A stretch of 64,000 nucleotides of DNA from Marivita sp. Lineage in GTDB: Bacteria; Pseudomonadota; Alphaproteobacteria; Rhodobacterales; Rhodobacteraceae. Numbering within the stretch: position 1 is the first letter of the stretch; the number at the start of each line of letters is the position of its first letter. Below the pieces are notes generated by a model. The model saw nothing but the letters and a program-made list of their open reading frames with translations, searched no databases and was not told where the DNA came from. The stretch lies in assembly GCF_020055675.1 (NCBI RefSeq), contig NZ_JAIPUS010000005.1, positions 62,001 through 126,000 of the forward strand. Reading direction: 5' to 3'. A program made the translations under genes and the position numbers. Below are positions 8,026-16,375 of this stretch, piece by piece.

Positions 8026-9351
8026 TCAGGCGCGCGTCAACGCGGCGTGAATATCTTCTGCGGCATCACGGCCTTCGGCGACGGCCGACACGGTCAGGTC
8101 GTCTCCGCCGACGGCGCAATCGCCCCCGGCCCAGACACCGGGGACCGAGGTACGCCCTGGACCTGTGACCGCGATTTTGCGGCCCTCCAGATCGGGCAGG
8201 TTGTCTCCGATCAGCGTTTGCCCGATCGCCTTGAAGACCTGGTCGGCCGCCAGGCGGAATGTCTCGCCCGTCGGTTCAAGCGAATCGTCGGTGAATTCGA
8301 ACTCGATCTCGCGGACCATCCCGTTGCCATGCACCGCGACGGGTGACGCGTTGGTGATGATCCGCACGCCCTTGGCCGCAGCGAGATCCTGTTCCCAGAC
8401 GCTCGCGTTCATACGGTCGCGCCCCCGCCTGTACACAAGTGTCACGTTCAGCGCGCCCAGAAGTTTGGACTGAACAGCAGCGTCCACGGCCGTCATGCCG
8501 CCACCGATCACGACCACGTCGCGCCCCACTGGCAGAGTGGCCAGATCGGCAGTCTGCCGCAGGTCCGCAATGAAATTGACGGCGTCCAGCACACCCGTTT
8601 TTTCCTCACCCGGAGTGGAAAGCGAATTGACGCCGCCCAATCCCATGCCAAGAAAAACAGCATCATGGTCCGCCTGCAGATCGGCCATCTCCACGTCCCG
8701 GCCCAAGGCGATCTCGTTGCGGATCTCGATGCCCCCGATCTGCAACAGCCAGTCCACTTCGCGGGCTGCGAAATCCTCGGTCGTCTTGTAGGCGGCGATG
8801 CCGTATTCATTCAGACCACCCGCCTTGGGGCGCGCGTCGAACACCACCACGTCATGCCCATTCATGGCCAACCGGTGCGCACATGCCAGCCCGGCCGGTC
8901 CGGCCCCGACGACGGCAACCGTCTTGCCAGTCGGGGCCGCCCGGGAGAAAGGATGCACACCTTGCGCCATCAGCGTGTCGGTCGCATGGCGCTGCAAACG
9001 GCCGATCTGCACGGGTTCGCCCTCTGCCGCTTCGCGCACACAGGCCTCTTCACACAGCGTTTCGGTGGGACAGACACGGGCGCACATGCCACCCAGGATA
9101 TTTTGCGTCAGAATCGTTTTTGCCGCCGCTTCGGGGGTGTCCGTTGCGATTTGGCGAATGAACAGGGGAATGTCGATTTCGGTCGGGCAGGCGGTGATGC
9201 ACGGCGCGTCATGGCAAAAATAACAACGATCCGCGGCAACAAACGCCTCGTGCTCGGTCAGGGGCGCGTGCAAATCCTTGAAACCTTCGTTCAAGTCTTC
9301 CGCGTCCAATCGGCCCGGAATAATGCCTTCTTTCAATGCTCTGGCGTCCAT
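8026..9351 (-). CDS. preT: NAD-dependent dihydropyrimidine dehydrogenase, electron-input subunit PreT
   Basis: A 441-residue GltD-like NAD(P)H oxidoreductase that passes electrons to PreA. The N-terminal Fe-S domain has CYFCHDAPCITACP and CARVCPTETLCEEAC within residues 40-110. FAD binding is at VAVVGAGPAGLACAHRL (near 140), the NAD(P) site at VVVIGGGMTAVDAAV (near 280), and a second FAD motif GVWAGGDCAVGG is near the C-terminus. The frame is open 87 bases further upstream, but that extension has poor coding quality. MDARALKEG has GGAG 9 bases before its ATG, so I start there. This leaves the second RutR-type operator 56 bases upstream of the start. Confidence 0.95.
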   Translation of the reverse strand: MDARALKEGIIPGRLDAEDLNEGFKDLHAPLTEHEAFVAADRCYFCHDAPCITACPTEIDIPLFIRQIATDTPEAAAKTILTQNILGGMCARVCPTETLCEEACVREAAEGEPVQIGRLQRHATDTLMAQGVHPFSRAAPTGKTVAVVGAGPAGLACAHRLAMNGHDVVVFDARPKAGGLNEYGIAAYKTTEDFAAREVDWLLQIGGIEIRNEIALGRDVEMADLQADHDAVFLGMGLGGVNSLSTPGEEKTGVLDAVNFIADLRQTADLATLPVGRDVVVIGGGMTAVDAAVQSKLLGALNVTLVYRRGRDRMNASVWEQDLAAAKGVRIITNASPVAVHGNGMVREIEFEFTDDSLEPTGETFRLAADQVFKAIGQTLIGDNLPDLEGRKIAVTGPGRTSVPGVWAGGDCAVGGDDLTVSAVAEGRDAAEDIHAALTRA

Positions 9352-9401
9352 TGTCGTCTCCAAGATCAGCGTGAGCCACGCGGAAACGCTGTCATGGGCC
9401 A

Positions 9402-9427
9402 AAAATTTTATCAACTGGTAAAATTTT
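9402..9427. promoter_or_regulatory. RutR-like operator 2, upstream of preT
   Basis: The core TTTATCAACTGGTAAA at 9407-9422 is an imperfect copy of the operator at 5643-5658. It is extended on both sides by matching AAAATTTT arms, giving 13-base half-sites that agree at 11 positions. The core matches 11 of 14 fixed positions of the E. coli RutR consensus. It lies 51-76 bases upstream of the preT ATG, where a repressor would block the promoter. It links preTA to the same regulator as the dihydropyrimidinase operon (inference). Confidence 0.7.
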
Positions 9428-9568
9428 GGAATGGGCATTTTCCACCCGATGCCGCAGCGCAGCGTTATGCGCTACGGTTGTGGCGGGTATTCCAAAGCAA
9501 AGCTACTGACCATGATTTCAAAGACTTAGATATGCATGAGTAGAAATTGAGCAATTCAAAGGCATACC

Positions 9569-9784
9569 ATGGCACATACACAGACATTCCAGGGTCAAAA
9601 GCCCAGCTTCCTGGCCAACCTGATCGAGGGTCTGACCCGTGGCATGGGGCAGGTGATGGACGCAAATTCCCGGATTCGCGAAGTCGAACGGCTTCAGATG
9701 CTGTCGGACGAGTCGCTGGCCGCCAAAGGCATCAAGCGCGAAGAGATCACGCGGCACGTGTTCCGGGATGTGTTCTGGATGTAA
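9569..9784 (+). CDS. DUF1127 domain-containing protein
   Basis: A 71-residue basic protein. The C-terminal half (NSRIREVERLQMLSDESLAA followed by KGIKREEITRHVF) is the YjiS-like DUF1127 signature, an Arg-rich helix found in very many small alphaproteobacterial proteins. Some characterised relatives take part in phosphate, carbon or RNA metabolism; no specific role can be assigned here. An AAAGG lies 7 bases before the ATG. It stands alone between divergent preT and convergent rpsD and has its own rho-independent terminator, so it is probably a short monocistronic, well-expressed transcript. Confidence 0.85.
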   Translation: MAHTQTFQGQKPSFLANLIEGLTRGMGQVMDANSRIREVERLQMLSDESLAAKGIKREEITRHVFRDVFWM

Positions 9785-9814
9785 TCCGGCACCCAACCCC
9801 GGTGATCCGAAAAA

Positions 9815-9843
9815 GGGCGGCGCAAATTGCGCTGCCTTTTTTT
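9815..9843 (+). terminator. rho-independent terminator of the DUF1127 gene
   Basis: The hairpin GGGCGGCGCAA / TTGCGCTGCC (one G-U pair) is followed by seven T residues, starting about 30 bases after the DUF1127 stop codon. Confidence 0.88.
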
Positions 9844-9868
9844 ATTGCCTGGTTCACACTGCGGCAAA

Positions 9869-9896
9869 AGAAAAAGCCGCCCCGAAGAGCGGCTTT
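9869..9896 (-). terminator. rho-independent terminator of rpsD
   Basis: On the minus strand, stem AAAGCCGC / GCGGCTTT with an 8-base loop runs into TTTTTCTTTT. It lies about 40 bases after the rpsD stop and back to back with the DUF1127 terminator, separating the convergent genes. Confidence 0.88.
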
Positions 9897-9934
9897 GATC
9901 TTGTACGGATCGCACGTCTGAAACGTACGGACCC

Positions 9935-10555
9935 TTAGTTCTGCGCGTAGTATTCGATGACGAGGTTCGGTTCCATGATCACCGGGTACGGCACATCACT
10001 GAATGCCGGAGTGCGCACGAATTTCGCGACCATCTTGGAGTGATCCACCTCGAGGTAATCCGGCACATCACGCTCTGCCAGTTGCGTGGCTTCGATCAGC
10101 GCAGCGATCTGCTTGGACTTCTCGCGCACCTCGATGACATCGCCTTCCTTGACCCGGTAGGACGGGATGTTCACGCGCTTGCCGTTGACCATGACGTGAC
10201 CGTGGTTGACGAACTGGCGCGCGGCAAAAACGGTCGCGACGAACTTGGCGCGGTAGACAACCGCGTCGAGGCGGCTCTCCAGAAGACCAATGAGAAGCTC
10301 ACCGGTGTCGCCGCGCAGACGTTCGGCTTCGGCAAAGATGCGGCGGAATTGCTTTTCGGTCAGATCACCGTAGTAGCCCTTGAGCTTCTGCTTGGCGCGC
10401 AGCTGAAGACCAAAGTCGGACGTCTTGCCCTTGCGGCGCTGGCCATGCTGTCCGGGGCCATATTCGCGCCGGTTGACCGGGGATTTCGGACGACCCCAAA
10501 TGTTTTCACCCATCCGGCGATCGATTTTGTACTTGGCAGACGTGCGTTTGGTCAC
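9935..10555 (-). CDS. rpsD: 30S ribosomal protein S4
   Basis: A 206-residue primary rRNA-binding protein of the small subunit. The N-terminal S4 domain is [20 protein letters not shown] and the RNA-binding S4 fold near residues 95-160 contains [20 protein letters not shown] and [18 protein letters not shown]. The start is GTG at [10 protein letters not shown], with AAGGAGA 9 bases upstream; a longer frame exists but would add residues foreign to the family. As usual in alphaproteobacteria it stands alone, away from the main ribosomal operons, and ends in a strong terminator. In enterics S4 autoregulates translation; no equivalent leader is evident here. Confidence 0.98.
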   Translation of the reverse strand: MTKRTSAKYKIDRRMGENIWGRPKSPVNRREYGPGQHGQRRKGKTSDFGLQLRAKQKLKGYYGDLTEKQFRRIFAEAERLRGDTGELLIGLLESRLDAVVYRAKFVATVFAARQFVNHGHVMVNGKRVNIPSYRVKEGDVIEVREKSKQIAALIEATQLAERDVPDYLEVDHSKMVAKFVRTPAFSDVPYPVIMEPNLVIEYYAQN

Positions 10556-10724
10556 GGCTGATCTCCTTCTTGAAACGACGCCTTGAACGGCGACTGTGAA
10601 GGGCGTTGTCCTCTTGAGGCCGAACCCCATGACAGGCATCCCCTTGCGGGGGCCACCAACACCAACGAAGCCGCGTTTATATGGCAGCGGGTTTCAGAGT
10701 CAACACGCGAAATGCGTGCCTGTC

Positions 10725-10739
10725 TTAAACCTTGTTTAA
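10725..10739. promoter_or_regulatory. CtrA-type binding site upstream of the EAL gene
   Basis: TTAA-ACCTTGT-TTAA, an exact match to the alphaproteobacterial CtrA full-site pattern TTAA-N7-TTAA. Its edge is 41 bases before the EAL protein ATG, a position suited to promoter activation. In Rhodobacterales CtrA controls motility, gene-transfer-agent and c-di-GMP-turnover genes. Binding is not shown. Confidence 0.6.
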
Positions 10740-10780
10740 CAGGCTTGTCGCAGGGTGATCGGGCACAGCCGGGAGAGACC

Positions 10781-11608
10781 ATGACTCAGCGCGCGACACC
10801 GAAGGCCATTGGCCCATCAGCTCTGGATATGGCGGCGCAGCGCCGGGATCAGAATATCCTGACGCTGGTGGAAACCGCGGTCGCGCACAGGGAGGTGAAA
10901 CTGGCATTTCAACCGATCGTCCACGCACGGCAACAGACCCATACCGCGTTATACGAAGGGTTGATCCGCGTCGTCGATCCAACGGGCCGCATCATTCCGG
11001 CAGCCCAGTTCATCGAGGCGATCGAAGAACGGGAATCCGGGCGCTTGCTCGATTGCCTCGCGCTGGAACACGGACTGCGCACTCTGGCCAAGAACCCCGG
11101 TATACGCCTCGCGATCAACCTGTCGGCGCGATCCATCGGGTACCCCAAATGGCGCAAGGTGCTCGACCGGGGCCTGTCGCGCGACCCATCCGCAGCCAAC
11201 CGGCTGGTTCTTGAAATCACGGAAGCCTCGGCAATGCTGGTGCCCGAGCTTGTGGTGCAAGCCATGCGCGATCTGCAACAACGCGGCATCTGCTTTGCGC
11301 TGGATGATTTCGGCGCGGGCTACACTGCTTTGCGATATCTCAGAGAGTTCCAGTTCGACATTCTCAAGATTGACGGTCAGTTCATTCGCGGCGTCGCCAC
11401 CGATCCGGACAACCAGGTTCTGACCCGTGCAATCATCGCGATCGCCAAGCAGTTCGATATGTACACTGTCGCCGAATTCGTCGAATGCCAGCGTGATGCG
11501 CTGGCGCTTGCCGACCTCGGAGTGGATTTCCTGCAGGGTTACTACTTCGCCGCGCCGACGATCACCCCGCCATGGCGTCCTGCTCACGACGGCGGCCCCA
11601 TGCATTGA
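10781..11608 (+). CDS. EAL-domain cyclic-di-GMP phosphodiesterase
   Basis: A 275-residue protein that is essentially a single EAL domain (about residues 35-265), predicted to hydrolyse c-di-GMP to pGpG in the cytoplasm. The EAL motif is EGLIR, so the signature Ala is Gly, but the metal-ligand Glu is present. Other catalytic positions are visible: Asn in INLSARS, Glu in LEITEAS, the Asp pair in LDDFGAGYTALRYL, Lys in ILKIDGQF, Glu in VAEFVE and Gln in LQGYYFA. I therefore expect activity. No sensor or transmembrane region is attached. The ATG at MTQRATPK follows GGGAGA; the open frame upstream is non-coding in appearance. A CtrA-type site precedes it. Confidence 0.92.
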   Translation: MTQRATPKAIGPSALDMAAQRRDQNILTLVETAVAHREVKLAFQPIVHARQQTHTALYEGLIRVVDPTGRIIPAAQFIEAIEERESGRLLDCLALEHGLRTLAKNPGIRLAINLSARSIGYPKWRKVLDRGLSRDPSAANRLVLEITEASAMLVPELVVQAMRDLQQRGICFALDDFGAGYTALRYLREFQFDILKIDGQFIRGVATDPDNQVLTRAIIAIAKQFDMYTVAEFVECQRDALALADLGVDFLQGYYFAAPTITPPWRPAHDGGPMH

Positions 11609-11784
11609 CCTGCCCGGCATATGTCGACGCTGCGACAGTTTTATCCGCGTGAGACACCCTGTCCGGTATGCGACGGTGCACCATTGCTGTAACAGGGCAC
11701 GAGAAAGGGTCTGGGGCTACGGGCGCAAATGCGCAATAATTGCCGTGGAATCACGACTGGACCACGACATTGCTGGAGGGACAT

Positions 11785-12960
11785 ATGACCAACGTCGTTA
11801 TCGCATCCGCTGCACGAACGGCCGTTGGGTCGTTCGGCGGCTCTTTCGCAAACACACCCGCACATGATCTGGGAACAGCCGTTCTGAATGCGCTGGTTGA
11901 TCGTGCGGGAATCGAAAAAGACGCCGTCTCGGAAACGATCCTTGGCCAAGTTCTGACAGCAGCGCAGGGTCAGAACCCGGCCCGTCAAGCGCATGTCAAC
12001 GCCGGCCTGCCGCTGGAAAGCGCAGCCTGGGGGATCAACCAGGTTTGCGGGTCCGGCCTGCGCGCCGTGGCGCTTGGCGCGCAGCACATCATGCTGGGCG
12101 ATGCCGAAATTGTCTGCGCCGGCGGTCAGGAAAACATGTCCATGGCGCCGCATGCCGCGAATCTGCGTCAGGGTCACAAGATGGGCGATATGAAATATAT
12201 CGACACCATGATCCGCGATGGCCTGTGGGATGCATTCAATGGCTATCACATGGGTCAGACGGCAGAAAACGTTGCAGAGAAATGGCAGATCAGCCGCGCC
12301 CAGCAGGATGAATTTGCCGTCGCCAGCCAGAACAAGGCCGAAGCGGCGCAGAATGCGGGCAAGTTCGACGACGAAATCATCGCCTTTACCGTCAAGACCC
12401 GCAAGGGTGAGACCGTGGTCGGCAAGGACGAGTACATCCGCCACGGAGCGACACTGGAGTCTCTGCAAAAGCTGCGCCCGGCCTTCACAAAGGACGGGTC
12501 GGTGACGGCAGCGAATGCCTCGGGCCTGAACGATGGCGCCGCCGGTGTCCTGCTCATGTCCGCCGAAAACGCGGAAAAGCGCGGCGTCAAACCAATTGCG
12601 CGGATCGCATCCTACGCGACCGCGGGTCTGGACCCCTCGATCATGGGTGTCGGCCCGATCCATGCATCGCGCAAGGCGCTGGACAAAGCCGGATGGTCGG
12701 TTGGCGATCTTGACCTCGTCGAGGCGAATGAGGCTTTCGCGGCCCAGGCCTGTGCCGTGAACAAGGACATGGGATGGGACCCCGAGATCGTGAACGTGAA
12801 CGGCGGCGCCATTGCCATCGGACACCCGATCGGCGCATCTGGCGCGCGCGTGCTCAACACCCTGCTGTTCGAAATGCAGCGGCGCGATGCCAAGAAGGGT
12901 CTTGCCACACTGTGTATCGGCGGCGGCATGGGCGTGGCCCTCTGCGTCGAGCGGGATTGA
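11785..12960 (+). CDS. phaA: acetyl-CoA C-acetyltransferase (beta-ketothiolase)
   Basis: A 391-residue thiolase that condenses two acetyl-CoA to acetoacetyl-CoA, first step of polyhydroxybutyrate synthesis. The acyl-accepting Cys is in [14 protein letters not shown] (near residue 88). The C-terminal His and Cys are in [19 protein letters not shown] and [11 protein letters not shown], and NEAFAAQA supplies the conserved Asn-Glu. Length equals that of PhaA/PhbA. GGAGGG lies 5 bases upstream of the ATG; the longer frame adds unrelated residues. phaB follows 156 bases downstream, after a terminator, so the two may be transcribed separately. No polymerase gene is in the window. Confidence 0.96.
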   Translation: MTNVVIASAARTAVGSFGGSFANTPAHDLGTAVLNALVDRAGIEKDAVSETILGQVLTAAQGQNPARQAHVNAGLPLESAAWGINQVCGSGLRAVALGAQHIMLGDAEIVCAGGQENMSMAPHAANLRQGHKMGDMKYIDTMIRDGLWDAFNGYHMGQTAENVAEKWQISRAQQDEFAVASQNKAEAAQNAGKFDDEIIAFTVKTRKGETVVGKDEYIRHGATLESLQKLRPAFTKDGSVTAANASGLNDGAAGVLLMSAENAEKRGVKPIARIASYATAGLDPSIMGVGPIHASRKALDKAGWSVGDLDLVEANEAFAAQACAVNKDMGWDPEIVNVNGGAIAIGHPIGASGARVLNTLLFEMQRRDAKKGLATLCIGGGMGVALCVERD

Positions 12961-12985
12961 TCGCGGATCGGCTTGGTGAATATCA

Positions 12986-13010
12986 GGGGCGCGGTTATGC
13001 GCCCCTTTTT
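12986..13010 (+). terminator. rho-independent terminator between phaA and phaB
   Basis: Stem GGGGCGC / GCGCCCC with loop GGTTAT and a TTTTT tail, 26 bases after the phaA stop codon. Confidence 0.9.
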
Positions 13011-13042
13011 GTTCGTGCACCAAAAATAGGTCACGAACTGCG

Positions 13043-13057
13043 CGCAACTTTGTTGCG
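13043..13057. promoter_or_regulatory. possible operator/promoter region of phaB
   Basis: Inverted repeat CGCAAC-TTT-GTTGCG, followed by the AT-rich stretch CATATAAATCTATAAC, about 60 bases before the phaB start. It lies after the phaA terminator and so could mark an independent, regulated phaB promoter. The binding protein is unknown; PhaR is only one candidate. Confidence 0.35.
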
Positions 13058-13116
13058 TAGACACATATAAATCTATAACAACATTACCTGAAAGAAACAC
13101 TTGAGAGGAGACCCCC

Positions 13117-13839
13117 ATGGCCCGTGTAGCACTTGTCACCGGCGGCAGCCGCGGTATCGGCGAAGCAATTTCGAAAGCCCTGAAAGCGGATGGTTACGAG
13201 GTGGCAGCCACCTATGCCGGGAACGACGAAAAGGCCGCGAAATTCACCGATGAAACCGGGATCAAGACGTACAAGTGGAACGTTGCCGATTACGATGCGT
13301 CAAAGGCCGGTATTGAACAGGTCGAAGCGGATCTGGGGCCGATCGATGTGGTTGTTGCCAATGCGGGCATCACCCGCGACGCGCCGTTCCACAAGATGAC
13401 GCCGGACCAGTGGAACGAGGTGATCGACACCAACCTAACCGGCGTGTTCAACACCGTGCACCCCGTCTGGCCCGGCATGCGCGAGCGCAAATTTGGCCGC
13501 ATCATCGTGATTTCGTCGGTCAACGGGCAAAAGGGCCAGTTCGCGCAGGTCAACTATGCCGCGACCAAGGCGGGTGATCTGGGCATCATCAAATCGCTGG
13601 CGCAAGAAGGCGCGCGCGCGGGCATCACAGCCAACGCAATCTGCCCCGGGTATATCGCGACGGAAATGGTCATGGCCGTGCCGGAAAAGGTGCGCGAGGC
13701 GATCATCGGCCAGATCCCTGCCGGCCGTTTGGGCGAACCCGAGGAAATCGCGCGGTGCGTGAAGTTCCTCGCCTCCGAGGACGCGGGTTTCATCAACGGC
13801 TCCACGATCTCGGCCAACGGGGCACAGTTCTTCACCTGA
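13117..13839 (+). CDS. phaB: acetoacetyl-CoA reductase
   Basis: A 240-residue short-chain dehydrogenase that reduces acetoacetyl-CoA to (R)-3-hydroxybutyryl-CoA with NADPH for PHB synthesis. The cofactor motif is TGGSRGIGEAI (residues 8-18), NAGITRD is the NAG motif near 86, and the catalytic triad is Ser in VISSVNGQKGQ plus Tyr and Lys in YAATKAG. The ending FINGSTISANGAQFF is typical of PhaB. GAGAGGAGA precedes the ATG. It follows phaA but behind a terminator and a possible own promoter; a second terminator follows the gene. Confidence 0.96.
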   Translation: MARVALVTGGSRGIGEAISKALKADGYEVAATYAGNDEKAAKFTDETGIKTYKWNVADYDASKAGIEQVEADLGPIDVVVANAGITRDAPFHKMTPDQWNEVIDTNLTGVFNTVHPVWPGMRERKFGRIIVISSVNGQKGQFAQVNYAATKAGDLGIIKSLAQEGARAGITANAICPGYIATEMVMAVPEKVREAIIGQIPAGRLGEPEEIARCVKFLASEDAGFINGSTISANGAQFFT

Positions 13840-13864
13840 GACAGGGCGTCGAGAGATTGAAAGC

Positions 13865-13891
13865 GGCCCGCCACACTGGCGGGCCTTTCTT
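13865..13891 (+). terminator. rho-independent terminator of phaB
   Basis: Stem GGCCCGCCA / TGGCGGGCC with a 3-base loop, then TTTCTT and an AT-rich run, 26 bases after the phaB stop. Confidence 0.88.
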
Positions 13892-14027
13892 ATTTTGGTA
13901 AGCTTCTGCCGGCGGTATGTGCCAAAATGCACAGAAACGGCGCGTATACCGGTATTTATGTGCATCAAATTGCAGTTAGGTAAGGGTACGAACCGGGCGC
14001 TGCCCAACCCAATTTCGGAGAGCAGAC

Positions 14028-14960
14028 ATGCTGAACCAGATCAACGGACTGCACCACATCACATCCATGGCCAGCGACGCGCAGTCGAATAATGATTTCT
14101 TTACCAAGACGCTGGGCCTGCGGCGTGTCAAGAAAACCGTGAATTTCGATGCGCCCGAAGTGTATCACCTCTATTATGGTGACGCGGTCGGCACCCCCGG
14201 CAGTGTCATGACTTATTTCCCGTTTCCGAATGCTAGACGCGGTCGGCCCGGCACGGGTGAGGTTGCCGTCACGGTTTTTGCTGTGCCGAGGGCAAGCCTT
14301 GGGTTCTGGCAGGAGCGGCTGACGCAGCGTGGCGTGACGAACATCCGGATCGAGACCAGGTTTGGCGAGAATCGTCTGGGCTTTGACGGCCCGGATGGAG
14401 AGAGGTTTGCCCTGGTCGAAACCGAGGACGACCCACGTGACCCTTGGACGGAGAATGGACTCAGCGGGGATGTTGCCATTCGCGGATTTCACAGCGCCGA
14501 TATGCGGCTCAAGGACACGGGCGCGAGCGCCGAATTGCTGCGTTTCATGGGGTATGAAGCGTTGGACCAGCAGGAGAATGTCACGCGGTTCCACATCCCC
14601 GGTGGCAACGCGGCGAACGTGATCGACATTACCCAGGTGGACGCACCCTCGGCGGAACAAGGGGCTGGTTCGGTGCATCACATCGCGTTTTCCGTCGACA
14701 ACCGCGCGGCACAGAAAGACGTGCTCAGCGCGTTGCGGGATACCGGTTATGATGTAACACCGGTGATCGACCGCGATTATTTCTATGCGATCTACTTTCG
14801 CACGCCGGGCGGCGTTCTGTTCGAAGTGGCGACAAATGAGCCTGGCTTTACGCGCGACGAGGACACCGCGCACCTGGGAGAGGCATTGAAACTGCCAAGC
14901 CAGCACGAGCACCTGAGACCGGTTTTGGAGGAAAAATACCTCGACCCGATCAGGGATTGA
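14028..14960 (+). CDS. VOC-family ring-cleaving dioxygenase (MhqO/LinE-like)
   Basis: A 310-residue vicinal-oxygen-chelate protein with two repeats (about residues 5-140 and 150-290). The probable metal ligands are His in GLHHITSM (start), His in SVHHIAFSVD near 220 and Glu in GVLFEVATNEPGF near 265, matching 1,2-ring-cleaving extradiol/hydroquinone dioxygenases. Substrates of such proteins are catechols or hydroquinones; which one cannot be told. It is monocistronic, preceded by phaB's terminator; CGGAGAGCAGAC precedes the ATG. In other bacteria relatives respond to quinone stress, but no regulator lies beside it here. Confidence 0.85.
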   Translation: MLNQINGLHHITSMASDAQSNNDFFTKTLGLRRVKKTVNFDAPEVYHLYYGDAVGTPGSVMTYFPFPNARRGRPGTGEVAVTVFAVPRASLGFWQERLTQRGVTNIRIETRFGENRLGFDGPDGERFALVETEDDPRDPWTENGLSGDVAIRGFHSADMRLKDTGASAELLRFMGYEALDQQENVTRFHIPGGNAANVIDITQVDAPSAEQGAGSVHHIAFSVDNRAAQKDVLSALRDTGYDVTPVIDRDYFYAIYFRTPGGVLFEVATNEPGFTRDEDTAHLGEALKLPSQHEHLRPVLEEKYLDPIRD

Positions 14961-15026
14961 GCCTCAGGATCAATTCCCCACCGCGTTGGAGACGGTTGGA
15001 CTGTTCTGACACAATCCGTTCTGAAA

Positions 15027-15052
15027 CAAAAAGCCCGAGCAGTGACCCGGGC
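15027..15052 (-). terminator. rho-independent terminator of the DUF465 gene
   Basis: On the minus strand, stem GCCCGGG / CTCGGGC (one G-U pair, 6-base loop) is followed by TTTTTG, ten bases after the stop codon of the small DUF465 gene. Confidence 0.8.
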
Positions 15053-15061
15053 CAATCGTTA

Positions 15062-15223
15062 TCAAGAGAGACGGTCGATCTCTTCCTTCAGTCGAAGTTT
15101 CTGCTTTTTCAGGGTCGAGATCGCGAGGTCATCGACACCTGGCGCTTTCTGGGCCTGTTCGACCTTTTCAGACAGGCGTTGATGCTTTCGCTTCAGTTCC
15201 TGAAGGTGTGAAGTCAAGCTCAT
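15062..15223 (-). CDS. YdcH/DUF465 family small protein
   Basis: A 53-residue, highly charged, helical protein. The start MSLTSHLQELKRKHQRLSEK and the end LKKQKLRLKEEIDRL are the conserved DUF465 coiled-coil pattern. The family is widespread in alphaproteobacteria and of unknown function. AGGAGG lies 5 bases before the ATG and a rho-independent terminator follows the stop, so despite its size it is a well-delimited gene. It is downstream of the methyltransferase gene on the same strand, with a 105-base gap that could hold its own promoter. Confidence 0.88.
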   Translation of the reverse strand: MSLTSHLQELKRKHQRLSEKVEQAQKAPGVDDLAISTLKKQKLRLKEEIDRLS

Positions 15224-15328
15224 GAAGTCCTCCTGTTACTGATTGGATCTTCAGTGCAGCATAATTTTACAATTCTGTCACGCGGCATCCGCAGTCTCGG
15301 TAAATTCCCGCTGTCGAAAAAGGCCGTA

Positions 15329-16111
15329 TCAGCGGGTTTGGTCCGGGAACGGCAATGAGCGCGGCGAACGCAAAACACGGGAAACCAGTGCGGTATATGA
15401 TTCGCCATCATGGTCATGGCTGTCGCCGCGGTGCAACACGAGCGGAGGATGCGACAAAAACGCCGCACGGCGAGTCTTGCGCGCACGCAAAAGGACCAGG
15501 CGGGCGGGACGCGCGCTGCGCGAGTGAATGGGCCAAAGCTCAAGCGCCCCGAGTGTCGCGTGAAACGCACTCATCAATTCGGGGAGCCTGTCCGCCCGCT
15601 GGATGAAGGTTGCCGTGCCGCCAGGCTTGAGCCGTTTGGACGCCACGCGCACCCATTTCACCAGAGGCAGGGCACCAGACCGGGACAGCGCGCGATCCTC
15701 TGCAACAGGCGCCTTGGCGCGAAAATCCTCGAAGTAAGGAGGATTGGCGATGACATGGTCGAAGCGTTGGTCCTTGACTGCCGCCGGCAACTCCAGGAGG
15801 TCAGAACAATGTATCGTCCCGGCAAGGCCGTTGTCATCAAGGTTGCGCTGCGCGAGCTTTGCATAGGCTGGCTGAATTTCGACACCCGTACAGATGACGC
15901 CCGGCACCCGTACGCCGAGGCAGGCCAGGGCAACACCGCCACCGCAGCCCAGCTCGAGCAAGGTATCACCCGCCTTTGCCGGAACCGTGGCCGCCATCAG
16001 CACCGGGTCGGCCCCCGCACGGTACCCCGTCCGTGGCTGCCAGAGACGCACCGCACCGCCGAGGAAATCGTCACGGGTCAGGTCGTCTGGCGCGAATGGA
16101 TCATTCCTCAA
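15329..16111 (-). CDS. TrmN6-like tRNA/N6-adenine SAM methyltransferase
   Basis: About 260 residues with a Rossmann SAM-binding fold: motif I LLELGCGGGVALACLG and the N6-amine catalytic motif NPPYF (near residue 125). The entry LTRDDFLGGAVRLWQPRTGY is shared with the tRNA1(Val)-A37 methyltransferase (YfiC/TrmN6) family, so tRNA modification is the likely role. No ATG fits; I propose TTG at 16111 (reading LRNDPFAPDD), which overlaps the end of the DUF2007 gene by 11 bases and has GGGG 7 bases upstream. The true start is uncertain by a few codons. DUF2007 next to this methyltransferase is a recurrent alphaproteobacterial arrangement. Confidence 0.82.
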   Translation of the reverse strand: MRNDPFAPDDLTRDDFLGGAVRLWQPRTGYRAGADPVLMAATVPAKAGDTLLELGCGGGVALACLGVRVPGVICTGVEIQPAYAKLAQRNLDDNGLAGTIHCSDLLELPAAVKDQRFDHVIANPPYFEDFRAKAPVAEDRALSRSGALPLVKWVRVASKRLKPGGTATFIQRADRLPELMSAFHATLGALELWPIHSRSARPARLVLLRARKTRRAAFLSHPPLVLHRGDSHDHDGESYTALVSRVLRSPRSLPFPDQTR

Positions 16112-16316
16112 ATGTGACCCCGTATTCGCGCAGCACGCGCCGTGCCTGATCAAGCTCATCCGACCGCACCATGAGCCGGCGCGGCAAGATGCCGATGGAG
16201 CCTTCGAGGATGCTCATATTTACGTCCAATTCAAAGCTGGCTATACCCTCGTCCTCAAGAACGGCGCGGGCGAGCGGTATAAGAGTGATATCATTGGTGC
16301 GTAATAGCTCTTCCAT
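16101..16316 (-). CDS. DUF2007 domain-containing protein
   Basis: A 71-residue protein of the putative signal-transducing DUF2007 family. MEELLRTNDITLIPLARAVL and the later LDVNMSILEGSIGILPRRLM are the typical pattern. The last residues (VLREYGVTFEE) end the domain, so it has no extra region. Two in-frame ATGs two codons apart are possible; I chose MEELL, the usual family N-terminus. Neither has a strong ribosome-binding site. The 3' end overlaps the methyltransferase start, so the two are coupled. The molecular function is not known. Confidence 0.85.
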   Translation of the reverse strand: MEELLRTNDITLIPLARAVLEDEGIASFELDVNMSILEGSIGILPRRLMVRSDELDQARRVLREYGVTFEE

Positions 16317-16375
16317 GTGCATGATGTAGGAACACTGGGCCAGGTTTGTCGAGCCTTGCCGAAGGAATGGTGATC

